NCBI GenBank assembly: GCA_958348245.1
Contig: CATVYJ010000003.1
Span: 1 to 64,000 of the forward strand
Length of the DNA stretch: 64,000 nt
Reading direction: 5' to 3'
Origin: an uncultured Veillonellaceae bacterium
Lineage (GTDB): Bacteria; Bacillota; Negativicutes; Veillonellales; Dialisteraceae
Within the stretch, counting starts at the first letter, position 1, and each line of letters begins with the position of its first letter. A model generated the notes under the pieces. That model was not told the DNA's origin. It ran no database searches and was given only the letters and a program-made list of their open reading frames with translations. Below are positions 50,429 to 58,956 of this stretch, one piece after another. A program made the position numbers and the translations under genes.

Positions 50429-51670
50429 TTAATATTCTTCGTAGAGCGGATATTTTCTGCAGAGCGCCGCCACGCGGACGCGCGCGTTTTCTTTCACCGC
50501 TTCTTCTTCCGGCGCTTTCAGCACGGCGCTGATGATGTCGGCGATTTCCCGGAAATCTTCTTCCACGAGGCCTCTCGTCGTCAGGGCCGGCGAACCGAGA
50601 CGGATGCCGCTCGTCACGAAAGGCGAGAGCGTTTCAAAAGGAATGGTGTTTTTATTGCAGGTGATGCCCACTTCGTCAAGCACGCTCTGGGCGATTTTAC
50701 CGGTAATGCCGATGCCCGTGAGATCCGCCAGCAGAACATGGGTGTCCGTGCCGCCGGAAACGATGCGGATGCCGTTTTTCTGCAGCTCTTCGGCGAGCAC
50801 TTTTTCATTCTTCCTGATCTGCTTGGCGTATGCCTTGAAGGAATCTTCCAGATCCTCTCCGAAGGCGACAGCCTTGGCCGCGATGACGTGCATGAGAGGA
50901 CCGCCCTGCATGCCCGGGAAAACCGCCTTGTCGATGGCCTTCGCATATTCTTCGCGGCACATGATGATCCCGCCTCTCGGTCCGCGAAGCGTTTTGTGCG
51001 TGGTGGTAGTCACGATGTCCGCCCACGGCACCGGGCTCGGATATTCACCGCCTGCAACGAGGCCGGCAAAATGCGCCATGTCCACCATGAACAGCGCCCC
51101 CACTTCTTTTGCGATGGCCGCCATGCGTTCAAAGTCGATGATGCGGGAATACGCGCTGGTGCCGCCGATAATGAGTTTCGGCCGCACTTCCTTCGCCGTC
51201 TTCTCCATGGCATCGTAGTCGATCAATTCGTCTTCCCGGCGCACGCCGTAAGGCACCACGTGGAAATAATTTCCGGAAATATTTACCGGACTCCCGTGGG
51301 ACAGATGGCCGCCGTCAGTCAGATTCATACCCATGACGGTGTCGCCGGGCTTCAGCAGTCCGTAATAGACGGCAAAATTGGCCTGCGAACCGGAATGAGG
51401 CTGTACATTCACATGATCCGCGCCGAACAGCTCCTTTGCACGGTCAATAGCGAGCTGCTCCACCTTGTCCACATATTCGCAGCCGCCGTAATACCGCTTG
51501 CCCGGATATCCTTCAGCGTATTTATTGGTGAGGACGCTCCCCTGCGCTTCCATAACCGCGTAGCTCACGATATTTTCGGAAGCGATCATCTCCAGTTTGT
51601 CTCTCTGACGGTTCAGTTCTTCCTGGATGGCGCTGTATACCGCGCTGTCATCTTTGAGATGTTTCATCAT
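50429..51670 (-). CDS. glyA: Serine hydroxymethyltransferase
   Basis: This 413-residue PLP enzyme interconverts serine and glycine with tetrahydrofolate. It has EMIASENIVSYAVMEAQGS, NKYAEGYPGKRYYGGCEYVD (read in parts), DMAHFAGLVAGG, and the PLP-lysine motif TTTTHKTLRGPRGG near residue 228. Length is standard. AAGGAG lies upstream of two consecutive ATG codons. It is the last gene of rpiB-ywlG-glyA and has a strong terminator. Confidence 0.97.
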   Translation of the reverse strand: MMKHLKDDSAVYSAIQEELNRQRDKLEMIASENIVSYAVMEAQGSVLTNKYAEGYPGKRYYGGCEYVDKVEQLAIDRAKELFGADHVNVQPHSGSQANFAVYYGLLKPGDTVMGMNLTDGGHLSHGSPVNISGNYFHVVPYGVRREDELIDYDAMEKTAKEVRPKLIIGGTSAYSRIIDFERMAAIAKEVGALFMVDMAHFAGLVAGGEYPSPVPWADIVTTTTHKTLRGPRGGIIMCREEYAKAIDKAVFPGMQGGPLMHVIAAKAVAFGEDLEDSFKAYAKQIRKNEKVLAEELQKNGIRIVSGGTDTHVLLADLTGIGITGKIAQSVLDEVGITCNKNTIPFETLSPFVTSGIRLGSPALTTRGLVEEDFREIADIISAVLKAPEEEAVKENARVRVAALCRKYPLYEEY

Positions 51671-51782
51671 CTTGCCATTCTCCTTCCGAAGAGCATTCTC
51701 TTCTGACTCTGCTGTGATTCTGCGTCTGCCTGACGCTGTATATTGAACCGCCGCGATTCCCCCGCGCGGACGGATTCAACCG

Positions 51783-52343
51783 TTATGGCTGCGGACGGCT
51801 TTCCCGGCTGTAGCAGGCCCGTTCGCCGCCGATAAGCGGCGGTCTGGTGCGCGCCGCTGCGACGAGGGCGTTTCCCACATGATTGTGCGCCAGCCTCACC
51901 GGCACTGCCACCCGGCGGAGATGCATGCCGATCATGGTGAGGCCAATATCCAGCCCGCCATAGGCGCGCACTTCCTCCACCACCACGGGATCTCGGAAAT
52001 GATCGTACGCATTGGCGGCAAAAGCGCCTCCCGCATGAAGCCAGGGGACAACGGTCACCTCTTCCAGTCCGAAATGGTCCATGGTTTCCCGCTCCACCAC
52101 GAGCGCCCGATTCAGATGCTCGCAGCACTGCACAGCCAGGCGGAGCCCGTACGCATCTGCCGTTTTCATAAGCGCGGTCACTACCGCCGTGCCCACCTCA
52201 TAAGAACTGTCTTTTCCGATATGTCCGCCGCGGATTTCACTGGACGACCCGCCGATAACAATCAGATCGCCCCGGCGGAACTGCGCCGTGTCAATCAGCT
52301 CGCGGAAAGCCGCTTCCGCCTCTTCTCCCAGCTTCTCAATCAT
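51783..52343 (-). CDS. TIGR01440/DUF436 family protein (YwlG-like)
   Basis: This 186-residue protein of the conserved YwlG family has VIGGSSSEIRGGHIGK, CCEHLNRALVVE and VVPWLHAGGAFA, with GGLDIGLTMIGMHLRRVAVP near the end. The family is found almost always between rpiB (or its relative) and glyA in Bacillota, as here. Its biochemical role is unknown. ATG 52343 overlaps the rpiB stop by eight bases, and GAAGGGA precedes it. Confidence 0.88.
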   Translation of the reverse strand: MIEKLGEEAEAAFRELIDTAQFRRGDLIVIGGSSSEIRGGHIGKDSSYEVGTAVVTALMKTADAYGLRLAVQCCEHLNRALVVERETMDHFGLEEVTVVPWLHAGGAFAANAYDHFRDPVVVEEVRAYGGLDIGLTMIGMHLRRVAVPVRLAHNHVGNALVAAARTRPPLIGGERACYSRESRPQP

Positions 52344-52788
52344 GCCGTTCCCTTCTTTCAATGTCCGCAATTTTATCGATGCGCCGCTGGTGGCGTCCGC
52401 CTTCAAACGGCGTATCGAGGAACGTATCCAGAATCATCTCCGCCAGACCCGGTCCGGTGACGCGCGCGCCCAGGCAGAGTACATTCGCATCATTGTGCGC
52501 CCGCGTAAAATGCGCGGAAAAAGTTTCCCCGCAGAGCGCCGCGCGGATGCCGTTCATCTTATTGGCGGACATGCTCATGCCAATCCCCGTGCCGCAGATG
52601 AGCACCGCAAAGTCCGCCTTCCCCTCCTGGACAAGACGACACGCCTTTTCTGCAAAATCAGGATAATCACAGGACGCTTCGCTGTCCGTGCCGCAGTCCG
52701 TAACGGCAGCCTGTCTTTCTTCCAGATGATTTTTCAGCAATTCTTTCAGGGCAAATCCGCCGTGATCGCTGGCAATGGCAAGTTTCAT
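52336..52788 (-). CDS. rpiB: Ribose-5-phosphate isomerase B
   Basis: This 150-residue sugar-phosphate isomerase of the LacAB/RpiB family has IASDHGGFALK (about 5-15), the catalytic-cysteine loop LICGTGIGMSMSANK (about 63-77), and HNDANVLCLGARV with the phosphate-site residues. It interconverts ribulose-5-phosphate and ribose-5-phosphate. AGGAGA precedes the ATG. It heads rpiB-ywlG-glyA. Confidence 0.94.
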   Translation of the reverse strand: MKLAIASDHGGFALKELLKNHLEERQAAVTDCGTDSEASCDYPDFAEKACRLVQEGKADFAVLICGTGIGMSMSANKMNGIRAALCGETFSAHFTRAHNDANVLCLGARVTGPGLAEMILDTFLDTPFEGGRHQRRIDKIADIERRERHD

Positions 52789-52849
52789 GGCTATCTCCTC
52801 TCCCGATTTCCGTACACCGCAGCCTCAATGCAGCGCCAATATGTATACA

Positions 52850-53896
52850 CTATATTTCATCTGTGTTTTCCACAATAATATGATATCCCGATGCCTTCGT
52901 CAAGCGGTTCATGATGGCAAGGCCCAGTCCGGATGCGGCGATGCCTTCGCCGATGATCTGGTCAACCGGATGCGCATTGAAATAATGCAGTCCTTCAAAG
53001 AGCCGGTGCGCCATCGCATTTTCGTCTCCGCGAGCGCCCCATATAAAAACCGCCGCACCGTCAGGCAGTTTTGCCGCAGTCTCCTCACTTACAAAAAAGC
53101 CATAGGTCCGGTCCGTTTTTTCCGCAAAAGCCAGGATCGCCGCTTCCGTTTTGGCCGCATCCCCCGTGTATACCGTGAGCGGAGCCGACGGCGCATAATG
53201 CCGGTATTTCATCCCCGGCGCTTTCGGATGGGCGTCTCCGGACTGGATGCCCGGATCGATATCTACCGGAGCATACGCCTCAAGCGCTTCCACGGGCAGT
53301 CCTCCCGGCCGATAAATGGTAATGCGGCCGCCCGCACAGGACACAATGGTAGACTCCACGCCGATGCGGCAGGGCCCGCCGTCAATGATGGCGTCAATGC
53401 GTCCTCCCAGATCGTTCAGGACGTCTTCCGCCGACGTGGGACTCGGCCGGCCGGACAGATTGGCGCTCGGCCCGGCGACAGGAACGCCCGCCGCGCGGAT
53501 AAGCGCCTGCACCGCCGGATGCACCGGACAGCGGAGAGCCACCGTATCCAGTCCGCCGGACGTCTCCGGTGGGATGCAGGGTTTCTTCGGCACCACCAGC
53601 GTGAGCGGTCCCGGCCAGAAATCAGCCATGAGCTTCCGCTCCAGAGGCGACAGCTCCGCCGCCAGCGTCTCTGCCTGCGCCGCATCCGCTACATGGACGA
53701 TCAGGGGATTATCCGACGGGCGTCCCTTGGCCGCATAGATTTTTTTTGCGGCTTCTCCATCGAGCGCATTGCCCCCAAGGCCGTACACCGTCTCCGTAGG
53801 AAACGCCACGAGACCTCCCCGCCGGATGACGGCCCCCAGTTCTTTTACTTTTTCTGCAAAATTCTCCGCTGCGGCGGAGACCACTTCCGTTTTCAT
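52850..53896 (-). CDS. sua5: L-threonylcarbamoyladenylate synthase (Sua5 type)
   Basis: This 348-residue enzyme makes threonylcarbamoyl-AMP for the t6A37 modification of tRNA. The N-terminal YrdC domain has FPTETVYGLGGNA (about 32-44), KGRPSDNPLIVHV, FWPGPLTLV, and VAGPSANLSGRPSPT. The C-terminal Sua5 domain starts after the linker APGMKYRHYAPSAPL. AAGAAGG precedes the ATG. It lies 12 bases after prmC in the prfA operon. Confidence 0.95.
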   Translation of the reverse strand: MKTEVVSAAAENFAEKVKELGAVIRRGGLVAFPTETVYGLGGNALDGEAAKKIYAAKGRPSDNPLIVHVADAAQAETLAAELSPLERKLMADFWPGPLTLVVPKKPCIPPETSGGLDTVALRCPVHPAVQALIRAAGVPVAGPSANLSGRPSPTSAEDVLNDLGGRIDAIIDGGPCRIGVESTIVSCAGGRITIYRPGGLPVEALEAYAPVDIDPGIQSGDAHPKAPGMKYRHYAPSAPLTVYTGDAAKTEAAILAFAEKTDRTYGFFVSEETAAKLPDGAAVFIWGARGDENAMAHRLFEGLHYFNAHPVDQIIGEGIAASGLGLAIMNRLTKASGYHIIVENTDEI

Positions 53897-53908
53897 AATC
53901 TGCCTTCT

Positions 53909-54796
53909 TTATATGATTGACTTCTGCACGTCTCCCGGATTTCGGGCACATACCGCACGGTCGACGCCTCCATAATCGGAAATATGCCGGATGTCTGTAA
54001 AGCCCCCCGCCGCCAGAATCCGGCCGACCTCCTCCGCCTGTCCGATGCCCACTTCCGCCGCGAGGAGCCCGCCCGGCTTCAGATGACGCGCCGCGCTTTC
54101 CCCGAGCGCCCGGTAAAACCGGAGGCCGTCATCGCCTCCGTCAAGCGCAATCCTCGGTTCCCGGCGCACTTCCGGCGCAAGACCGGCGATATCCCCTGAA
54201 GGGATGTACGGCGGATTGCTTACGATGATGTCGAATCGTTCTTCCTCCGCCACGGCATGGAGGAAATCTCCCTGCCGGAATGTCAGGCGGTCCGCCACGC
54301 CGGCCCGTTCCGCATTGGCCCGGGCGACAGCGAGCGCTTCTTCGGAAATATCCACCGCCTCCGCGCGGGCTTCCCGGCAGTAATAGAGAAAGCTCACCGC
54401 CAGCGCGCCGCTCCCCGTCCCGAGATCCAGCAGGGAAATATCCGGAAGATGACGGTATTCCTGAATGATCTTCTCCAGCCAGGCTTCCGTATCGGGCCGC
54501 GGCACCAGCACATGTTCATTGACGCGGAACGGCAGTCCCATGAATTCTTTTTCTCCGACAAGCACCGCCGTGCAGTACCCCGCGGTGCGGCGCTGAATGA
54601 GCGTGCGGTACCGGGCGAGTTCGTCCGGGTTCAGCATCTGATCAAAATTTGTATAGAGATAAATCCGGGGCTTTCCCAGCACATATCCCAGGAGCAGCTC
54701 CGCGTCGAGCCGCGCCTCTTCAATGCCGTGCCGCTTGAAATACTCTGTCGTCCAGAGGATGATCCTCTGGATGGTCCACATCCCCTTATCTGCCAT
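53909..54796 (-). CDS. prmC: Peptide chain release factor N5-glutamine methyltransferase
   Basis: This 295-residue SAM-dependent methyltransferase methylates the GGQ glutamine of release factors. It has an N-terminal helical domain (about 1-80), LVPRPDTEAW, the SAM-binding LLDLGTGSGALAVSF, and the catalytic VSNPPYIP (about 193-200). The ATG at 54796 overlaps the end of prfA, its substrate's gene, by 11 bases. Confidence 0.96.
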   Translation of the reverse strand: MADKGMWTIQRIILWTTEYFKRHGIEEARLDAELLLGYVLGKPRIYLYTNFDQMLNPDELARYRTLIQRRTAGYCTAVLVGEKEFMGLPFRVNEHVLVPRPDTEAWLEKIIQEYRHLPDISLLDLGTGSGALAVSFLYYCREARAEAVDISEEALAVARANAERAGVADRLTFRQGDFLHAVAEEERFDIIVSNPPYIPSGDIAGLAPEVRREPRIALDGGDDGLRFYRALGESAARHLKPGGLLAAEVGIGQAEEVGRILAAGGFTDIRHISDYGGVDRAVCARNPGDVQKSII

Positions 54797-55868
54797 TTGC
54801 CTCTTCCTCTTTCAGGCGCGCCGCCATATCCGCCTCGATAAGGCCGTTCAGGATATCGTCCATTTCCCCGTTCATAAACTGATCCAGCTTGTAAAGAGTC
54901 TGCTTCGTGCGGTGATCCGTCACGCGCCCCTGCGGAAAATTGTATGTGCGGATTCTCTCCGACCGGTCGCCGCTGCCCACCTGTCCCTTCCGGTCCGCCG
55001 CTGTCTTTGCCTGCGCTTCATAAAGCGCCTCCGCGTAGAGCCGCGATTTCAGGATCTGCAGCGCTTTTTCCCGGTTTTGTCTCTGACTTCGTTCATTCTG
55101 GCAGGTCACCACCATGCCCGTGGGAAGATGGGTGATGCGGATGGCCGACGACGTTTTGTTGATATGCTGTCCCCCCGCGCCGGACGAGCGGTATACATCG
55201 ATGCGCAGGTCGTCCCGGTTCACGTCGATATCCACATCATCCGCTTCGGGGAGAATCGCCACCGTCACCGCCGACGTATGGATGCGTCCCGCGCTTTCCG
55301 TATCCGGCACGCGCTGCACCCGATGGACGCCGCTTTCAAATTTCAGGAGAGAGTAGGCATTTTTCCCGTGAATCATGCAGGTCACTTCCTTGTAGCCGCC
55401 CAGCTCGGTTTCGTTCGCATCGGTAATTTCCGCCGTCCAGCCCTTCCGCTCTGCAAATTTCAGATACATCCGCAGCAGATCCGCTGCAAAGAGAGCCGCT
55501 TCTTCGCCTCCCGTACCCGCTCGGATCTCCAGAATCACGTCTTTCTCATCGTTGGGATCTTTCGGAATCAACAGGATATGCAGCGTCCGGTCAAGCTGCG
55601 CCATGTCCTCTTCCCGGCTGCGCAGGTCCTCTTTCGCCAGCTCGTGCAGCTCCTCCTGCGCATGGTCTCCCAGAATGGCCCTGTCCTCGTCCGCCGCGGC
55701 TTTCGCCGCCTTGTACTGCCGGTATGCAGCGACCGTCTCCGCCAGCTCCGCATGTTCCTTTGACAGAGCGCGCCACCGATTCTGATCTGCAATGACCGAA
55801 GGGTCGCTCAGCTGTATTTCCAGATTTTCAAAGCGGGATTCCATCCCGTCCAGACGTTCCGTCTGCAT
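54786..55868 (-). CDS. prfA: Peptide chain release factor 1
   Basis: This 360-residue class I release factor reads UAA/UAG. The domain 2 anticodon-like loop region ESGVHRVQRVPDTESAGRIHTS carries the PxT (PDT) form rather than SPF, so it is RF1. The catalytic GGQ is in SSGAGGQHINKTSSAIR. AAGGAGG lies six bases before the ATG. It is followed by prmC and sua5 in the conserved order. Confidence 0.97.
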   Translation of the reverse strand: MQTERLDGMESRFENLEIQLSDPSVIADQNRWRALSKEHAELAETVAAYRQYKAAKAAADEDRAILGDHAQEELHELAKEDLRSREEDMAQLDRTLHILLIPKDPNDEKDVILEIRAGTGGEEAALFAADLLRMYLKFAERKGWTAEITDANETELGGYKEVTCMIHGKNAYSLLKFESGVHRVQRVPDTESAGRIHTSAVTVAILPEADDVDIDVNRDDLRIDVYRSSGAGGQHINKTSSAIRITHLPTGMVVTCQNERSQRQNREKALQILKSRLYAEALYEAQAKTAADRKGQVGSGDRSERIRTYNFPQGRVTDHRTKQTLYKLDQFMNGEMDDILNGLIEADMAARLKEEEANGR

Positions 55869-55883
55869 GCTGTATCCTCCTTA

Positions 55884-56621
55884 TCATTCCGCCCGGGCGG
55901 CTGCTGCATCTGCCAGGCCCGCCGCGCCCCGAAGCGCTGCGGCGGCCACTTTCATCTGATCGTCATGGGGGGCTCTCGTTGTGAGAAGTTCGAGCCAGAG
56001 TCCCGGCCGATTCAGCGCACGTACAAGCGGGCTCCCCGAATCCGCCGCAAACCGTATCCACTCATAAGCCAGCCCCGCAATGACAGGGAGCAATGCGAGC
56101 CGGAGCAGCACGCGCGCGTAAAAAGGCGGCCCTCCGAAAAAAGAAAAGGCAAACAGTCCGAGCAGCATGACCATCATGAGAAAATTTGTACCGCACCGCG
56201 GATGCAGCCGGGACTGCGCCCTCACATTGGCCGTCGTAAGAGACAGCCTTTTTTCCAGACAGCGAATCGCCTTGTGCTCCGCTCCATGGTATTCCAAGAC
56301 CCGCCGCATCTCCTTCCGGCGGGAAACACTCCAGATACAGCCTGGAAAAAGAGCCAGCCGGAGCAGCTCCTCTGAAAAGTTCCGGCTCGCCGCCTCTTTC
56401 CCGGTAAGCGGTTCCTCGTCCTCACCAGACGCGCCGGCGAAAAACAGGAAAGCCCGCATGCCGCACAGGAGCGATTCATAAACCGCCGGCATGCCGCGCA
56501 GCACAGGGAAACGGGTCCAGCGGCGTCTGCCCTGCGGAAGGATCTCCGCTTCCCTCCTGGTAAGAATCTCCCCGGAAAGCGTGCGCACGCAGGTGACGGC
56601 ACTTCCGGGACCGCGCATCAT
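55884..56621 (-). CDS. DUF1385 family membrane protein
   Basis: From the first ATG (56621) this is 245 residues. It has the DUF1385 hallmarks: an N-terminal MMRGP, EYHGAEHKAI, and HPRCGTNFLMMVM, with four or more membrane helices. The family normally has YGGQAVIEGV directly before MMRGP. Here that exact sequence is encoded in frame upstream (56622-56651), with no ATG, GTG or TTG before it. The only plausible initiator is ATT at 56657, eight bases after AGGA, so the real protein is probably 257 residues. Function is unknown. It is the first gene of the prfA operon, with an extended -10 at 56694. Confidence 0.85.
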   Translation of the reverse strand: MMRGPGSAVTCVRTLSGEILTRREAEILPQGRRRWTRFPVLRGMPAVYESLLCGMRAFLFFAGASGEDEEPLTGKEAASRNFSEELLRLALFPGCIWSVSRRKEMRRVLEYHGAEHKAIRCLEKRLSLTTANVRAQSRLHPRCGTNFLMMVMLLGLFAFSFFGGPPFYARVLLRLALLPVIAGLAYEWIRFAADSGSPLVRALNRPGLWLELLTTRAPHDDQMKVAAAALRGAAGLADAAAARAE

Positions 56622-56693
56622 GACGCCTTCAATGACCGCCTGTCCCCCATAGTGAATACGGTCTTTCCTGTTTTCCCGTCCAGATTCTCTCTT

Positions 56694-56702
56694 AGTATAC
56701 CA
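56694..56702 (-). promoter_or_regulatory. Extended -10 promoter of the DUF1385-prfA operon
   Basis: The minus strand reads TGGTATACT about 37 bases before the probable ATT start of the DUF1385 gene, directly after the rpmE terminator. No -35 was found. Confidence 0.55.
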
Positions 56703-56730
56703 CAGGGCCGTCCGCCGAAAAAAAGGCAGA

Positions 56731-56758
56731 AAAAAACAGGGCGCTCGCCCTGTTTTTT
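56731..56758 (-). terminator. Terminator of rpmE
   Basis: On the minus strand an ACAGGGCG stem with its complement closes a 3-base loop and is followed by seven T. The upstream A-tract starts in the rpmE stop codon. Confidence 0.92.
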
Positions 56759-57002
56759 ATTCTCTGCCGTAACGTTTGTTGAATTTTTCAATACGGCCGC
56801 GCGCTTTACCGAAACGCTGCTGTCCCGTATAGAACGGATGGGACTTGCTGCTGATATCGATATTGATCAGCGGATATTCGTTGCCGTCTTCCCACTTTAC
56901 GGTCTGATTGGACGTAGCCGTAGAACGGGTCAGGAAGGAATAGTTAGCGCCGATATCGCGGAACACGACAGGATGATAATCCGGATGGATTCCCTTCTTC
57001 AC
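56757..57002 (-). CDS. rpmE2: Ribosomal protein L31, type B
   Basis: This 81-residue large-subunit protein matches the type B (zinc-free, C-minus) L31: KKGIHPDYHPVVFRDI at the start, no CxxC pair, and the signature SSKSHPFYTGQQ (about 52-63). Type B copies usually replace the zinc-binding form when zinc is scarce. Whether a zinc-type copy exists elsewhere cannot be seen. GTG 57002 is chosen because GAGGTG lies six bases upstream; a second GTG nine bases before it is part of that site. It is a single-gene unit with promoter and terminator. Confidence 0.93.
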   Translation of the reverse strand: MKKGIHPDYHPVVFRDIGANYSFLTRSTATSNQTVKWEDGNEYPLINIDISSKSHPFYTGQQRFGKARGRIEKFNKRYGRE

Positions 57003-57044
57003 TGCTTGCACCTCATTTCACATACTTAAGATAATTCGTGAACA

Positions 57045-57073
57045 ATTATACCAGACGCATTCCGGGAATGCAA
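57045..57073 (-). promoter_or_regulatory. Promoter of rpmE
   Basis: On the minus strand the -35 is TTGCAT (57068-57073), the spacer 17 bases ending in TGG, and the -10 TATAAT (57045-57050). It combines a good -35 with an extended -10, as expected for a ribosomal protein gene. Confidence 0.85.
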
Positions 57074-57169
57074 GAAACGGCGCGGGAAATCCCGCAAAAT
57101 TTCCCTGCGGCCGCCTCTTCCCCGCGCTGCCTAGAGGATGGCTTTATTTTCTTTCGCCAAATGCCGTCC

Positions 57170-57520
57170 TCACAGGGAAGCCGCCGTTTCGCCGCCTTCC
57201 GCCATAAGGCCTCTCAGCTTCTCCATGAACGTATGGCTGTCATTGTAGCCGATGATGCGGCCTTTCTCCATGCCGTCCCGGAACAGGATAAAGGTAGGCA
57301 CACCCACCAGCTGAAACGGCTCGGCGAAGTCTTCCATGGCGTCCACGTCGACGCGGCAGAATTTCACTTCGCCGCCCATGGCTGCGTCCGCTTTCTCCAG
57401 CACGGGCGCCATCATTTTGCACGGACGGCACCACGACGCAAAGAAATCAAGGAGCACCCACCCTTCGCCGCCGCCCACGAGGGTGTCAAAGTCCGCTTCG
57501 CTGTGAATGTCGTAAATCAT
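57170..57520 (-). CDS. Thioredoxin-like protein with CRPC active site
   Basis: This is a 116-residue thioredoxin-fold protein: WVLLDFFASWCRPCKMMAP around residues 26-44, then the cis-proline VGVPTFILFRDG. The active site is WCRPC rather than the usual WCGPC; this should alter redox potential or partner choice. ATG 57520 has AAGGAGAG seven bases upstream; residues read from further upstream overlap the RNase G gene and are not credible. It is the last gene of the mrdA-rodA-rng operon. Confidence 0.88.
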   Translation of the reverse strand: MIYDIHSEADFDTLVGGGEGWVLLDFFASWCRPCKMMAPVLEKADAAMGGEVKFCRVDVDAMEDFAEPFQLVGVPTFILFRDGMEKGRIIGYNDSHTFMEKLRGLMAEGGETAASL

Positions 57521-57534
57521 ATTCTCTCTCCTTT

Positions 57535-58956
57535 TCACTGCATACCGTCCGGATCCGCGAGAATGGCGAACGCTTCCCGGCGGAACTCCGGACGCCGCGC
57601 CACCCGGACAGGCCGGAGCATCATATTCTTCAAATACCACATTTCTTCCGGCGCTTCCAGCAGGTCCGCCGCATCCGGATGACACTCGATGAGGAGAGGA
57701 CAGGGCATGCCGCCCCGGGCTTTTTCCTCCTCCAGCGCATGGTGGATGCGGAGCACCACCGAAGCGGCGGACAGAATATAACCGGTGCCGCCGCACGCCG
57801 GGCAGGTTTCATAATAATTCTGCTGCAGACGGTGTGCCGTGCGTTTCCGTGTCATCTCCACGAGCCCCAGCGCCGTCATCCCCACCACGACGGTTTTTAC
57901 CCGGTCTTTGGCCGTCTCCCGCCGGAGCACGGCAAGCACCGCCTCTTTCTGCTCCTTTGTGTCCATATCGATGAAGTCGATGAGGATCATGCCGCCGATG
58001 CCTCTCATGCGGATCTGCCGCGCGATCTCCACCGCGGCCTCCCGATTGACCAGAAACGCCGCTTCGCTGTGGGAAATGCCTTTCCGATGAAACGATCCGG
58101 AGTTCACGTCCACCGCGGTGAGTGCTTCCGTATAATCAATGACCAGTGATCCTCCGGAGGGCAGCGGCACCTCCCGCGCAAAGAGCCTGTCAATCTGTTC
58201 TTCCACATGATGCGTCCGGAAGATCGGCCCGGCCTCCCAGCGCACGCGTTCCGGACGGGGCAGATGTTCCTCTTCCATGAGGCGGGACAGCCGATTCTGC
58301 GTATCCCGGCTGTCCGTGATGACCGCATCCGTATCGTCCGTGAGAAAATCGCGGATGGCGCGGATCGCCAATTCGCTTCCCCTGTACAGCAGAGCCGGGC
58401 CTTTTTCCACCCGGAAGCGCCGTCCAATGACCGCCCAGAGCGCGGCGAGGCGTTGAATATCCTGCACCGCCTCTTCTTCCGGCGCGTCGTCTGCGGCAGT
58501 GCGCACGATGAGCCCCATTCCCTCCGGGCAGTGCGCCCGAGCGGCCCGGCGCAGCATCTCCCGCTTCTCTTCGGAACGGATTTTTTTCGACACGCCGATG
58601 TATGTGCTGTCCGTAAGGAGCACGGAATACCGTCCGGGCAGGCTCACTTTTCCCGTCACAAGCGGCCCCTTCGTGGGCGTGGAGTCTTTCACCACCTGCA
58701 CAAGCACGGACGCCCCCTCCGTAGGGAGCCGCTCCGCCGGCCAGTCGCTGCTCCGGAGGAATGCATTTCTTCCGACGCCGAGATCCACAAAGAACCCCTT
58801 CACCGCGGGCACCGCGTTTCTCACTACGCCTTTATAAACACGGCCTACCAGATCTTCCCTGCGGGCCAGCTCCGCGCAGTAGTCCACGAGCGCGCCGTCC
58901 TCCACGACGGCAAGGCGCGTCTCGTCGGGACGAACGCTGAGCAGAAGCTTCCTCAT
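57535..58956 (-). CDS. rng: Ribonuclease G/E family endoribonuclease
   Basis: This 473-residue protein is of RNase G length. It has an S1/OB domain (GRVYKGVVRNAVPAVKGFFVDLG read in parts, about 38-60), the 5'-sensor region, catalytic acids in LTAVDVNSGSF and GGMILIDFIDM, and the zinc-link CPACGGTGY. It processes rRNA and mRNA. No RNase E scaffold tail is present. Its start overlaps the DUF2344 stop by four bases. The order radical SAM-DUF2344-rng is conserved in many Bacillota. Confidence 0.93.
   Translation of the reverse strand: MRKLLLSVRPDETRLAVVEDGALVDYCAELARREDLVGRVYKGVVRNAVPAVKGFFVDLGVGRNAFLRSSDWPAERLPTEGASVLVQVVKDSTPTKGPLVTGKVSLPGRYSVLLTDSTYIGVSKKIRSEEKREMLRRAARAHCPEGMGLIVRTAADDAPEEEAVQDIQRLAALWAVIGRRFRVEKGPALLYRGSELAIRAIRDFLTDDTDAVITDSRDTQNRLSRLMEEEHLPRPERVRWEAGPIFRTHHVEEQIDRLFAREVPLPSGGSLVIDYTEALTAVDVNSGSFHRKGISHSEAAFLVNREAAVEIARQIRMRGIGGMILIDFIDMDTKEQKEAVLAVLRRETAKDRVKTVVVGMTALGLVEMTRKRTAHRLQQNYYETCPACGGTGYILSAASVVLRIHHALEEEKARGGMPCPLLIECHPDAADLLEAPEEMWYLKNMMLRPVRVARRPEFRREAFAILADPDGMQ

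Noticed and set aside
51667..52128. 153-codon frame overlapping ywlG-like gene
   Set aside because: It is an alternative frame of the YwlG-like gene, whose own frame carries the family motifs.
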